From Streptomyces cucumeris (GTDB lineage: Bacteria; Actinomycetota; Actinomycetes; Streptomycetales; Streptomycetaceae): a DNA stretch of 64,000 nt. Within the stretch, counting starts at the first letter, position 1. Each line of letters opens with the position of its first letter. Below are positions 48,216 to 57,408 of the stretch, one piece after another. The notes beneath the pieces were generated by a model. The model saw only the letters and a list, made by a program, of their open reading frames with translations, did not search any database and was not told the origin of the DNA. The stretch is from the NCBI RefSeq assembly GCF_024295805.1, contig NZ_JANCLX010000019.1, forward strand, positions 62,001 through 126,000, given 5' to 3'. The translations under genes were made by a program, and so were the position numbers.

Positions 48216-48393
48216 CCGCACCAAGGCCCCGGTCACGGACGTAGTCACCCGGTTAGCCCCTCCGAGCTGCCGCCTGGCGCCGGAGAGTGCATAGTGAGAC
48301 CGTGGCGTGGCCTGCCGAGCGCACAGGCGCTGGCCTCGTATCCCTGCGGCCATCGGGTTCTTCCCACCGGCCGACGCAGGTCAGGAGATGCTC

Positions 48394-49260
48394 ATGGCAG
48401 CAGGAGCGAGCAACACCGCGAATGCCGACTGGGGCAAAGCAAACTTCAACGAAATCTACGACTGTCCCGACCCCCGTCCGTACTTTGCAACCCTGCAATC
48501 CCTCGAGTACCAGATACCCCACCACGGCCAGGCCGTCTTCCGGGCACTGGCCCGTGGCTTGCGCTGTCTGCACCCCGACCGGACACCACTGAACGTGGTG
48601 GACCTGTGCTGCTCCTACGGGATCAATACAGCCCTCCTCAACCACCATGTCACTCTGGCGGACCTGTTCGCCCGGTACACTTCTCACCGCCTCTCCGCGC
48701 TGCCGGCCTGGCACCTCGTGGCCGAGGACCGGACCTTCTTCGCAGCGTGCCGCAGCCCGAAAGCCGCAACGGCGACAGGCATCGACTCGGCAGCCCGGGC
48801 CGTCGCATACGCCCGCGCCGTCGGCCTGCTCGACCACGCTTTCGCGGAGAACCTCGAAGTCACCGAACCGAGCCCCGCCCTGCGCCGCGCACTGGTGGGC
48901 ACGGACCTCATCACTGTCACGGGCGGCGTCGGCTACGTCTTCACCAGGACTTTCACCAGGCTTCTCGACTCCATGCCGACCCCGCCGTGGGTCGCGGCGT
49001 TTGTGCTGCGCACCGTGCCCTACCAGCCGATCATCGATCTTCTGGCCCGCTCGGGTCTGGTGACGGAGAAACTTCCCACCCGTACCTTCAGGCAGCGCCG
49101 CTTCGCCGACAGCTCCGAGCGGTACGCGGCGTTCGACGCCCTGGCTGTGAACGGACTGCACACGGCCGGCAAGGAAGCGGACGGCTACTACCACACCGAC
49201 CTGTATGTCTCCCGGCCCGCTCCCGACATCGCGACGCTGCCTCTCGCACGCCTGCTGTAA
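48394..49260 (+). CDS. methyltransferase-like protein of unknown function
   Basis: The 288-residue protein has a Rossmann-like core: LNVVDLCCSYGINTALLNH resembles a SAM-binding motif I with a Cys-rich loop, and ALVGTDLITVTGGVGYVFTR could be motif IV. The N terminus NFNEIYDCPDPRPYFATLQS, LEYQIPHHGQAVF is characteristic of a small actinomycete family. The C terminus ends DGYYHTDLYVSRP. ATG 48394 is placed six bases after AGGAG; ATG 48388 is an alternative. It is divergent from the flavin reductase. Substrate unknown. Confidence 0.75.
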   Translation: MAAGASNTANADWGKANFNEIYDCPDPRPYFATLQSLEYQIPHHGQAVFRALARGLRCLHPDRTPLNVVDLCCSYGINTALLNHHVTLADLFARYTSHRLSALPAWHLVAEDRTFFAACRSPKAATATGIDSAARAVAYARAVGLLDHAFAENLEVTEPSPALRRALVGTDLITVTGGVGYVFTRTFTRLLDSMPTPPWVAAFVLRTVPYQPIIDLLARSGLVTEKLPTRTFRQRRFADSSERYAAFDALAVNGLHTAGKEADGYYHTDLYVSRPAPDIATLPLARLL

Positions 49261-49515
49261 CCCGAGGTACGACGGCGAACGTCCGTGCCTGGCTGGAACA
49301 CCGGCGCTGACGCTGGCCCGACACCCCCACCCGCACCTGCTGATCGACAAGCAGAGCGCACGGGGGGCCAGCCCGCCTCGGCGGCGCTTTCACGGCAAGA
49401 CCGTCACGCAGGAGCGGCTGGACATGCAGCACGGCTCGACCCGCCGTGTGCCACTGGCTGGCTGCCGGGGCTCACCGCGTTGTCGTCCACCCTGATGGTG
49501 ACCTTCGCTTCGTGA

Positions 49516-50157
49516 GCGGGGACTTCGCTGTTCCAGTCATCCCGGTTGGCAGCGGTGCGGGCACTGTTCGGGCGCGAGTCGTGGGGAACCCCCGCTGCTG
49601 TGGCCGGCCGGCTTCTGCGGGCTGATGCTGGTCTATGGGATGAGCACCTGGCTGCCCCAGATGTGCGGGGCTCCGGATACGGGCTCACCTCCTCGATCAG
49701 CTTTCTGCTGGTGATCAACGCGGGCGGGATCGTCGGCCTGCTGATCGCGGGCTGGACGGCTGACCGTTTCGGTCCGGTGCGGGTGTCGGCGATCTGGTTC
49801 GTGCTGACCGCCGTCGGCGCACTACTGCTCCAGTCGCGGATGCCGCTGGCGGTGATGTACGCCGTCGTGGCGTTCACGGGGGTATGGCTGTTCAGCGCGC
49901 AGGTCATGGTGTACGCCACCACCCACACCGTCGATCGGGAGAGTGAGCGGGTGGCCGGGCTCGGCTGGGTCACCGGTGTCGGCCGTACCGGTGCGGTCGC
50001 CGGTCCCTGGCTGGGCGGTGTCCTCGCGGCGAGCGGCAACCAGAGTTGGGGCTTCACCGCCTTCGCCCTGGCCGGCGTCCTCGGTGCCGTGGCCATCGCG
50101 CTCGTCCCGCTCGTCTCCCGGGAGAAGGCCGCGGCGGTCGCCAGGGCGGAGGTCTGA
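49516..50157 (+). pseudogene. truncated, frameshifted MFS transporter (aromatic acid/H+ symporter type)
   Basis: Only the C-terminal half of an MFS transporter remains, reading SLFQSSRLAAVRALFGRESW, then in the next frame PLLWPAGFCGLMLVYGMSTW and LPQM, then back to RGSGYGLTSSISFLLVINAG and GWTADRFGPVRVSAIWF. An extra C in the CCCCC run near 49593 and a missing base near 49663 explain both shifts. The frame is closed by TGA at 49513, and the N-terminal six helices are missing. The MSTWLPQ-like and GWTADRFG motifs fit AAHS family aromatic-acid carriers such as PcaK, in keeping with the adjacent pca genes. Confidence 0.75.
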
Positions 50158-50218
50158 CGGGCCCGCCGCGCGGCGGCGCGGGCGTGGCGGAGGGGGAGCG
50201 GCGACGCATACGGCGGGC

Positions 50219-51880
50219 TCAGGCGGTGGTGTCGGTCCGCACGTGACGACCGGCCGTGTGCAGGTCCTCCTCGATGCGGGCGGCGGCCTCGCGCAGTGCG
50301 GGAAGCAGTTCCTCCCGGCACTGCGCGGGGCTGCGGCGGCTGGTGTGCGTGGAGATGTTGACGGCGGCGACCGCCCGTCCGGTGCGGTCGCGGATCGGGA
50401 CGGCGATCGAGCGCAGCCCCTCTTCCAGCTCCTCGTCGACGAAGGCGTATCCGTCCTGTGCGGTCGCCCCCAGCAGCCGGCTCAGCCGGGCCGGGGCGGT
50501 GACGGTGCGGCTGGTCAGGGGAGTGCGGTCGGCCCGTTCCAGCCGGGCGGCGCGTTCCGCGGGAGAAAGGTCGGCGAGCAGGACGCGGCCCAGGGAAGTG
50601 ACGAAGGCGGGGAGCCGGGTTCCGACCGTGACATTGACGCTCAGGACGCGGCGGGTGGCGATAGTAGCGGTGTACTGCACGTCGTCGCCCGCGAGCACGG
50701 CGAGGGAGGCGGAGTCCTGGACCGCGACGGCCAGGTCGGCGAGGTGGGGCTCGGCGATGCGGGACAGGGGCGTGCGCGACAGCGGTGCGAAGCCGAGGTC
50801 GAGCACGCGCGGGGTGAGGCTGAAGTCCCTTCCCCGCGTGGTGATGTAGCCCAGATGTGCCAGGGTGATCAGGGCCCGCCGGACGGTGGCCCGGGCGAGG
50901 CCGGTGGCTTCGGCGACGGCGGTGAGCGACAACTCGGCGCGTCCGGGGCCGAACGCGGTCAGCACGGTCAGTCCCCGCGCCAGCGCCTCCACGAATTCCC
51001 TTCCGAGCTCATGCTTGGACGCCTTCGTCCATGCCCCCGACCCGATGGCGTCGGGGGACAGCCGGGCCGGTTCGGCCGGTGGGGCGCTGCGCAGGTCGTC
51101 CTCCATGGCCGCCACCGTCTCGCGCAGGGCGGGCAGGACGGCCTCGCGCAGTGATCCGGCGCTGTGCCGGCTGGTGTGGCTGACGACGCTGACCCCGCAG
51201 ACGGCGGGCCCTCCCCGGGGGCCGCGGACCGGCAGGACGAGCGCGATCAGGCCCGGCTCGATCAGCTGGTCGTCCATCGCCCACCCCTGCTCGCGGGCGA
51301 GGGCGGCGGTCTCGGCGAGGAAGCCCTCGGGGCGGCGGAACGGCGGGACGGCCGGGAAGCGCAGGTTCTCCGGGTCCGCCTCCCATCGCTCGCGCCAGTG
51401 GGCCCATTGCTCCTCGGTCCAGTCGGCTGCGAACACCTGACCGTGGGCGGTCCGCTCGGCGGGGAGCAGATCGCCGATGCGGAAGGTGAGGGACATCGCG
51501 CGGCGGCGGGTGGCCTGGTGGACGAACCGGATGCCGTCGCGGTCGGGCACGGCGATGGACACCGATTCGTCCAGGGCGTCGGCGAGGCGGTCGGCGTGCG
51601 GGCCGAGGAGATCGGGCAGCCCGGTGGCACCGAGATAGGCGTTGCCGAGCTCCATCAGGCGGGGGGTGAGCGCGACGTCGCGGCCGATCGCCCGGAGGTA
51701 TCCCATGCGGATCAGGGTGGTGGCGATCCGGTCCACCGTGGAGCGGGCCAGGGCCGTCTCGCGGGCCAGGGTGCCGAGGCTCTGACGGCCGTCCGCCGCG
51801 GTGAGCTCGCGCAGCACGGTGATGCCGCGAATCAGCGGACCCACTGCTTCGGCGGGGACGGGGGGTTCGGTGGTCGGCAT
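50219..51880 (-). CDS. pcaR: two-module IclR-family regulator, likely of the pca operon
   Basis: The 553-residue protein is two complete IclR regulators in tandem. Module 1 has an HTH (TVLRELTAADGRQSLGTLAR, TALARSTVDRIATTLIRMGY) and effector domain to about residue 260; module 2 repeats it (TVLTAFGPGRAELSLTAVAE, ATGLARATVRRALITLAHLG) to the end, with TSLGRVLLADLSPAERAARL. PcaR, PobR and PcaU regulators of protocatechuate pathways are IclR proteins. It is divergent from pcaI, and its ATG at 51880 is 149 bp from the pcaI start. Doubling would place two DNA-binding and two ligand domains in one chain. Ligand protocatechuate or beta-ketoadipate is inferred. Confidence 0.85.
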   Translation of the reverse strand: MPTTEPPVPAEAVGPLIRGITVLRELTAADGRQSLGTLARETALARSTVDRIATTLIRMGYLRAIGRDVALTPRLMELGNAYLGATGLPDLLGPHADRLADALDESVSIAVPDRDGIRFVHQATRRRAMSLTFRIGDLLPAERTAHGQVFAADWTEEQWAHWRERWEADPENLRFPAVPPFRRPEGFLAETAALAREQGWAMDDQLIEPGLIALVLPVRGPRGGPAVCGVSVVSHTSRHSAGSLREAVLPALRETVAAMEDDLRSAPPAEPARLSPDAIGSGAWTKASKHELGREFVEALARGLTVLTAFGPGRAELSLTAVAEATGLARATVRRALITLAHLGYITTRGRDFSLTPRVLDLGFAPLSRTPLSRIAEPHLADLAVAVQDSASLAVLAGDDVQYTATIATRRVLSVNVTVGTRLPAFVTSLGRVLLADLSPAERAARLERADRTPLTSRTVTAPARLSRLLGATAQDGYAFVDEELEEGLRSIAVPIRDRTGRAVAAVNISTHTSRRSPAQCREELLPALREAAARIEEDLHTAGRHVRTDTTA

Positions 51881-51988
51881 GGCGGCTCTGTTCTCGGGGC
51901 GGGCTTCGGGCAACCGTACTGGCCGAGCGGGCGAAGCGGAGGTTGACAGACACCCCGCACAGGCGCACACTCTCGCAGCCATTAATTA

Positions 51989-52002
51989 TGAACTAAAATT
52001 CA
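51989..52002 (+). promoter_or_regulatory. pca promoter -10 region with dyad
   Basis: TAAAAT (51994-51999) is a good -10 box inside the small dyad TGAA-CTAAAA-TTCA, in an A/T-rich island 30 bases before the pcaI ATG. It is a likely control point for the divergent IclR regulator. Confidence 0.5.
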
Positions 52003-52028
52003 CTCTGCGAACAATCATCGAGGCTCTC

Positions 52029-52811
52029 ATGGACAAAGTCCGGAAGACGGCCGCCGACGCCATTGGTGACATCACCGAAGGGGCCTCGCTGGCCGTGGGC
52101 GGATTCGGCCTCAGCGGTGTGCCGAACGTGCTGATCCAGGCGCTGCACGACCGCGGACCCGGTCGGCTGAGCGTGGTGTCGAACAACTGCGGTGTCGACG
52201 GCAGCGGCCTCGGCATCCTGCTCGCCGCCGGGCGGATCGCCCGCGTCACCGGCTCGTACATCGGCAACAACCGGGAATTCGCCCGGCAGTACCTCAGCGG
52301 CGAGCTGGAGGTCGAGCTGACCCCGCAGGGCACGCTGGCCGAGCGGCTGCGCGCCGGGGGTGCGGGCATCCCGGCGTTCTTCGTGCCGGCCGGGGTCGGC
52401 ACCCCGATCGCCGACGGCGGCCTTCCCTGGCGGCACGCCCCGGACGGCAGCGTGGCGGTGGCCTCACCGCGGAAGGAGGTGCGCGAGTTCGACGGCCGTG
52501 GCCACGTCCTGGAGTATGCGATCACCACCGACTTCGCCCTGGTCCACGCGGCGAGGGGCGACCGGCACGGCAATCTCGTCTTCCACAAGGCGGCCCGCAA
52601 CTTCAATCCCCTGGCCGCGATGGCCGGCCGGGTCACCATCGCCGAGGTGGAGGAACTGGTCGAGCCCGGCGTGCTGGACCCCGATGAGATCCATCTCCCG
52701 GGTGTCTTCGTGCAGCGGATCCTGGCGCTGACCCCCGCGCAGGCGGCCGACAAGCCCATCGAGAATCGGACGGTATCGGTCCGCGCGGACCGAGAGGCGG
52801 TGCGAGCCTGA
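52029..52811 (+). CDS. pcaI: 3-oxoadipate CoA-transferase subunit A
   Basis: The 260-residue alpha subunit activates beta-ketoadipate with CoA from succinyl-CoA. Landmarks are the glycine-rich GASLAVGGFGLSGVPNVLIQ near the N terminus, RLSVVSNNCGVDGSGLGILL and YIGNNREFARQYLSGELEVE, and GAGIPAFFVPAGVGTPIADG. It is the first gene of the operon pcaI-J-F-H-G-B-L, starting at ATG 52029, and its TGA overlaps the pcaJ ATG. The usual family length is about 230-260. Confidence 0.95.
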   Translation: MDKVRKTAADAIGDITEGASLAVGGFGLSGVPNVLIQALHDRGPGRLSVVSNNCGVDGSGLGILLAAGRIARVTGSYIGNNREFARQYLSGELEVELTPQGTLAERLRAGGAGIPAFFVPAGVGTPIADGGLPWRHAPDGSVAVASPRKEVREFDGRGHVLEYAITTDFALVHAARGDRHGNLVFHKAARNFNPLAAMAGRVTIAEVEELVEPGVLDPDEIHLPGVFVQRILALTPAQAADKPIENRTVSVRADREAVRA

Positions 52812-53455
52812 TGGCTTGGACGCGCACCGACATCGCCGCCCGCGCGGCGGCCGAACTCACCGACGGCTCCTGCGTCAACCTCGGGATCGGACTGCCCACG
52901 CTGGTGCCGGGTCTCCTGCCCGACGACGTGGACGTGACGCTCCACTCGGAGAACGGGCTGCTGGGCGTGGGCCGTTACCCCTACGAGGACGAGGTCGACC
53001 CCGACCTCATCAATGCCGGCAAGGAGACCGTGACAGTGGTGCCCGGGGCGTCGTTCTTCGACTCCTCGCTCTCCTTCGGCATGATCCGCGGCGGCCACAT
53101 CGACACGGCGATCCTCGGAGCCATGCAGGTCTCCGCCCGCGGAGACCTGGCCAACTGGATGATCCCCGGAAAGCTGGTCAAGGGCATGGGCGGCGCGATG
53201 GATCTGGTCCACGGGGCCCGCACGGTCATCGTCGTCACCGAACACACCGCCCGGGACGGCTCGCCGAAGCTCGTGGCCGAGTGCGGCCTGCCGCTCACCG
53301 GCCGTGCGTGCGTCCACCGGGTCATCACCGACCTCGGTGTCCTCGACATCACGCCGGACGGCTTCGCCCTGATCGAAACCGCCCCCGGTGTCGGCCCCGA
53401 CGAGGTGCTGGCGAAGACGGCCGCGCCCGTCCGGGTGGCCGTCTCCCCACGCTGA
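52811..53455 (+). CDS. pcaJ: 3-oxoadipate CoA-transferase subunit B
   Basis: The 214-residue beta subunit carries the catalytic glutamate that forms the CoA thioester, Glu47 in TLHSENGLLGVG. Other signatures are CVNLGIGLPTLVPGLLPDDV and HIDTAILGAMQVSARGDLAN. With PcaI it makes beta-ketoadipyl-CoA. Start ATG 52811 overlaps the pcaI stop (TGATGG), indicating translational coupling of the two subunits. Confidence 0.95.
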   Translation: MAWTRTDIAARAAAELTDGSCVNLGIGLPTLVPGLLPDDVDVTLHSENGLLGVGRYPYEDEVDPDLINAGKETVTVVPGASFFDSSLSFGMIRGGHIDTAILGAMQVSARGDLANWMIPGKLVKGMGGAMDLVHGARTVIVVTEHTARDGSPKLVAECGLPLTGRACVHRVITDLGVLDITPDGFALIETAPGVGPDEVLAKTAAPVRVAVSPR

Positions 53456-53526
53456 ACAGCCTGGGACCGACCGACCGGGGCACCGCACGCCCCCCATGAG
53501 TACCCGTACAGCCACAGGAGCTCCTC

Positions 53527-54717
53527 ATGACCGAGCGTCTTCGCGACGTCTACGTCGTCGACGCCGTCCGCACCCCCATCGCGAAGTACGGCGGCGCGCT
53601 CTCCGCCGTCCGCCCCGACGACCTCGTCGCCGGTGTACTGCGCGCACTGCTCGACCGCACGCCGAAGCTCGACCCGGCCCGGATCGACGATGTGTTCCTG
53701 GGCAACGCCAACGGCGCCGGCGAGGACAACCGCAACGTGGCCCGGATGGCGGTCCTGCTGGCAGGACTGCCGGTGACGGTGCCCGGTGTGACGGTCAACC
53801 GGCTCTGCGGCTCCGGTATGGAGGCCGTGATCCAGGCCTGCCGGTCGATCGCCGTGGGGGACACCTCGCTCGTGATCGCCGGCGGTGTGGAATCGATGAG
53901 CCGCGCCCCCTGGGTACTGCCCAAACCCGGACGCGCCTTCCCCGCAGGCCACCAGGAGCTCTACTCCAGCACCCTGGGCTGGCGGATGGTCAATCCGAAG
54001 ATGCCCGCTGCCTGGACGGTCCCGCTGGGAGAAGGCGCGGAACTGGTCGCCGACCGCCACGGCGTCACGCGCGAGGACCAGGACGCCTACGCCCTCGGCA
54101 GCCACCGCAAGGCCGCGAGCGCCTGGCAGGATGGCCTGTTCGACCGTGAGGTGGTACCCGTCCAGGGCATCGACCTGGCCCGCGACGAGCCCATCCGTGA
54201 AGCCACGTCCGCCCACGACCTCGCCGCACTCCGGCCGGCCTTCCGGCCGGCGGGCTCGGTCACCGCCGGCAACTCCTCACCCCTCAGTGACGGGGCGGCC
54301 GCGCTGCTGCTCACCGACGCCGCCGGACTCGAGGTCACCGGGCGCGAACCGCTCGCCCGGATCAGCGCCTGCTCCGTCAGCGCCCTCGAACCACAGTACT
54401 TCGGCACCGGCCCCGTCGAGGCCGTCCGCCGAGCCCTCGACAAGGCCGGCCGGGACCTCGGCGCCCTGACCGCCCTCGAACTGAACGAGGCCTTCGCCGC
54501 CCAGGCCCTGGCCTGCCTGCGCGCCTGGCCGGACCTCGACCCGGCGGTGGTCAACCCCCGCGGGGGTGCGATCGCCCTCGGCCATCCCCTCGGCGCGTCC
54601 GGTGCCCGGATCACCGGCGCCATCGCCCACCAACTCGCCGCGGCGGGCTCCGGCACCGCACTCGCCACCCTGTGCATCGGCGTCGGCCAGGGCCTCGCGA
54701 TCGTCCTCGAAAGGTAG
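53527..54717 (+). CDS. pcaF: beta-ketoadipyl-CoA thiolase
   Basis: A 396-residue thiolase that cleaves beta-ketoadipyl-CoA to acetyl-CoA and succinyl-CoA, the last pathway step. Catalytic residues are all visible: Cys94 in VNRLCGSGMEAV, His353 in GHPLGASGARITG and Cys383 in TLCIGVGQG. The start follows ACAGGAGCTCCTC, 71 bp after pcaJ. Length is that of the family. Confidence 0.95.
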   Translation: MTERLRDVYVVDAVRTPIAKYGGALSAVRPDDLVAGVLRALLDRTPKLDPARIDDVFLGNANGAGEDNRNVARMAVLLAGLPVTVPGVTVNRLCGSGMEAVIQACRSIAVGDTSLVIAGGVESMSRAPWVLPKPGRAFPAGHQELYSSTLGWRMVNPKMPAAWTVPLGEGAELVADRHGVTREDQDAYALGSHRKAASAWQDGLFDREVVPVQGIDLARDEPIREATSAHDLAALRPAFRPAGSVTAGNSSPLSDGAAALLLTDAAGLEVTGREPLARISACSVSALEPQYFGTGPVEAVRRALDKAGRDLGALTALELNEAFAAQALACLRAWPDLDPAVVNPRGGAIALGHPLGASGARITGAIAHQLAAAGSGTALATLCIGVGQGLAIVLER

Positions 54718-54723
54718 GCCCCG

Positions 54724-55479
54724 ATGACCCTCCCCACCCAGCACGACATCTCCCAGGAGATAGCCCAGCTCGTCGCGACGGACACCGCGACCAGCGGGAC
54801 CGCCCACCACCCCGACCGCGGCTACGCCCCCTACCGGAGCAGCCTGCTGCGCCACCCCCGGCAGCCGCTCGTCGCCGTCGGGGACCCGGACGCGGCGGAA
54901 CTGCGCGGCCCGGTCTTCGGCACCACCGACGTCACCGAACTCGACGCCGATCTGACCCGCGGGCACACCGGCGAACCCCTGGGTGAACGGATCACCGTCA
55001 CCGGCCGCGTGCTCGACCGCGGCGGGCGGCCCGTCTGCGGACAGCTCGTCGAGGTCTGGCAGGCCAATGCCTCAGGCCGGTACGCGCACCAGCGCGACCA
55101 GCACCCCGCCCCCCTCGATCCCCACTTCACCGGCGCCGGCCGCTGCCTCACCGACGACCAGGGACGGTACGCCTTCACCACGATCAAGCCCGGCGCCTAC
55201 CCCTGGCGCAATCACCACAACGCCTGGCGGCCCGCCCACATCCACTTCTCGCTCTTCGGCACCGCCTTCACCCAGCGGCTGGTCACCCAGATGTACTTTC
55301 CCGGCGACCCGCTCTTCCCCTACGACCCCATCTTGCAGTCCGTCACCTCATCCGCCGCGCGCGCCTGCCTGGTCGCCACCTACGACCACGACCTCACCGT
55401 CCCCGAATGGTCGCTCGGCTACCGCTGGGACATCGTCCTCGACGGCCCCACCGCCACCTGGACCGAGGAGGACCACTGA
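54724..55479 (+). CDS. pcaH: protocatechuate 3,4-dioxygenase beta subunit
   Basis: The 251-residue beta subunit binds the catalytic Fe(III). Ligands correspond to Tyr120 (ASGRYAH), Tyr159 (KPGAYPW), His172 and His174 (RPAHIHFSLFG). The N-terminal HPDRGYAPYRSSLLRHPRQP is typical of PcaH. It cleaves the aromatic ring of protocatechuate between the hydroxyls to 3-carboxy-cis,cis-muconate. It starts six bases after pcaF and its stop overlaps pcaG as TGATG. Confidence 0.96.
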   Translation: MTLPTQHDISQEIAQLVATDTATSGTAHHPDRGYAPYRSSLLRHPRQPLVAVGDPDAAELRGPVFGTTDVTELDADLTRGHTGEPLGERITVTGRVLDRGGRPVCGQLVEVWQANASGRYAHQRDQHPAPLDPHFTGAGRCLTDDQGRYAFTTIKPGAYPWRNHHNAWRPAHIHFSLFGTAFTQRLVTQMYFPGDPLFPYDPILQSVTSSAARACLVATYDHDLTVPEWSLGYRWDIVLDGPTATWTEEDH

Positions 55480-56021
55480 TGCACCCCACCCCCTCCCAGA
55501 CCGTGGGCCCGTTCTACGGCTACGCCCTGCCCTTCCCCGGCGGCGGCGAGATCGCCCCGGCAGGACATCCCGACGCCATCACCGTGCACGGCCACGTGTA
55601 CGACGGCGCGGGCGCGCCGATCCCGGACGCGCTGCTGGAGTTCTGGCAACCCGGGGACGGCCGGGCCGGCCGTCCCGGCTCCCTGCGCCGTGATCCGGCC
55701 ACCGGCGGCTTCGCCGGCCGGGACGGGGTCACGTTCACCGGCTTCGGCCGCATCGCCACCGATGCCGACGGGCACTGGGCGATCCGCACGCTCCCGCCCT
55801 CCGGTGCGCCGTACCTGTCCGTCTGCGTGTTCGCCCGCGGGCTGCTGCACCACCTGTTCACCCGCGCCTATCTCGACCCGGACGCGACCGATCCGCTGCT
55901 CGCCGGCCTCGCCCCCGAACGGCGTGCGACGCTCCGCACCGACCGGGAAGGCCCCCGCACCCACCGCTTCGACATCCGGCTGCAAGGCCCTGAGGAGACG
56001 GTCTTCCTTGACTTCCGCTGA
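55479..56021 (+). CDS. pcaG: protocatechuate 3,4-dioxygenase alpha subunit
   Basis: The 180-residue alpha subunit is shorter than PcaH and lacks the iron ligands, as expected. MHPTPSQTVGPFYGYALPFP, IPDALLEFWQPGDGR and YLSVCVFARGLLHHLFTRAY, then LDPDATDPLLAGL are characteristic. It pairs with PcaH to form the active-site wall. ATG 55479 overlaps the pcaH stop. Confidence 0.95.
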   Translation: MHPTPSQTVGPFYGYALPFPGGGEIAPAGHPDAITVHGHVYDGAGAPIPDALLEFWQPGDGRAGRPGSLRRDPATGGFAGRDGVTFTGFGRIATDADGHWAIRTLPPSGAPYLSVCVFARGLLHHLFTRAYLDPDATDPLLAGLAPERRATLRTDREGPRTHRFDIRLQGPEETVFLDFR

Positions 56022-57408
56022 AGCCCCCACCCCGGCCCACGCGCCCCTGGACGCCGTCGCCGATGTCGGCCTGCTCTCCCCGGTCCGGGTCGCCTCGGAC
56101 GTCGAAGCGGCCACCGGCGACCGCGCGTTCCTGCAAGCCATGCTGGACGCCGAGGCCGCCCTGACCCGGGCCCAGACCACCCTCGGCCACGCGCCCGCAG
56201 CCGCCGCCGACGCCATCACGGCGGCCGCCCGCGCGGATCGCTTCGACCTGCGGGACATCGCGGTACGCGCCCGCAGGAGCGGCAACCCCGTCGTCCCCCT
56301 GATCGCCGACCTGAAGGCCGCACTGCCCGCCGACGCCGCGCCGTACGTGCACCGCGGCGCGACCAGCCAGGACATCATGGACACCGCCACCGTGCTGGTG
56401 GCGGTGCGCACGCTGCCACGGGTGGCCGCGGACCTGCGGCGAACGGCCGACACCCTCGGGCGGCTCGCCGACCGGCACCGGACCACCCCCATGCCGGGAC
56501 GCACCCTCACCCAGCACGCCGTCCCGACCACCTTCGGGCTCAAGGCAGCCGGCTGGCGCAGCCTGGTCCTGGACGCCGTCGACCGGCTCGACGCCCTCCG
56601 CCTGCCCGCCCAACTCGGCGGGGCGGCAGGCACCTTGGCGGCGTTCGAGACCCTGGCCGATGCGCCCGGCAGCGGGCCCGCGCTGTCGGATGCCTACGCC
56701 CGCGAACTCGGACTCGCCGAACCCGTGCTGCCCTGGCACACCCTGCGCACCCCGGTCGCCGACCTCGGCAGCGGACTTGTCCTCGTCTCCGGCGCGCTCG
56801 GTAAACTCGCGGCGGATGTCCTGGTGCTCTCCCGAACGGAGATCGGGGAGCTGGCCGAGGGCGGGGGAGGGGACTCCTCGGCCATGCCGCACAAGAGCAA
56901 CCCCGTGCGGGCCGTCCTGATCGCCGCCGCCGCGCGCCAGGCGCCCGTTCTGGCCTCCGTGCTGTCGGCGTCGCTCATCGCGGAGGACGACCGGCCCGCC
57001 GGAGCCTGGCACGCCGAGTGGCAGGCCCTCCGCGAACTGCTCCGGCTGGCAGGAGGAGCGGCCCGCAACGCCGCCGAACTCGTGGAGGCCCTCCGGGTCC
57101 GCGACGACCGCATGCGGGACAACCTGCACCTCACCGGGGGCCTCATCGTCAGCGAACGCCTTGCCGCCGAACTCGGTGCGGTACTCGGTCGCGAGGCGGC
57201 CAGGGAACTCCTCACCCACGCCGCCCACCGGGCCACAGCCGAAGGCCGCGGCCTGGCCTCCGTGCTGGAGGAGGAGCCTGCGCTGACGGACCACCACGAC
57301 CGGATACGTCGCCTGACCGACCCGGAGACCTACCTCGGCGCGGCATCCGCGCTGGTCGACCGCGCCCTGGCACACAGGGCCCCGCCTGAACACCAGGACC
57401 ACCCGTGA
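56008..57408 (+). CDS. pcaB: 3-carboxy-cis,cis-muconate cycloisomerase
   Basis: A 466-residue member of the fumarase/adenylosuccinate lyase superfamily. The signature loop GGDSSAMPHKSNP is intact, with VHRGATSQDIMDTATVLVAV and MPGRTLTQHAVPTTFGLKAA upstream. It lactonises carboxymuconate to 4-carboxymuconolactone. The start is a TTG at 56008, eleven bases after GAGGAG and inside the end of pcaG; no ATG or GTG is better placed. It ends four bases into the pcaL GTG. Confidence 0.94.
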   Translation: MTSAEAPTPAHAPLDAVADVGLLSPVRVASDVEAATGDRAFLQAMLDAEAALTRAQTTLGHAPAAAADAITAAARADRFDLRDIAVRARRSGNPVVPLIADLKAALPADAAPYVHRGATSQDIMDTATVLVAVRTLPRVAADLRRTADTLGRLADRHRTTPMPGRTLTQHAVPTTFGLKAAGWRSLVLDAVDRLDALRLPAQLGGAAGTLAAFETLADAPGSGPALSDAYARELGLAEPVLPWHTLRTPVADLGSGLVLVSGALGKLAADVLVLSRTEIGELAEGGGGDSSAMPHKSNPVRAVLIAAAARQAPVLASVLSASLIAEDDRPAGAWHAEWQALRELLRLAGGAARNAAELVEALRVRDDRMRDNLHLTGGLIVSERLAAELGAVLGREAARELLTHAAHRATAEGRGLASVLEEEPALTDHHDRIRRLTDPETYLGAASALVDRALAHRAPPEHQDHP

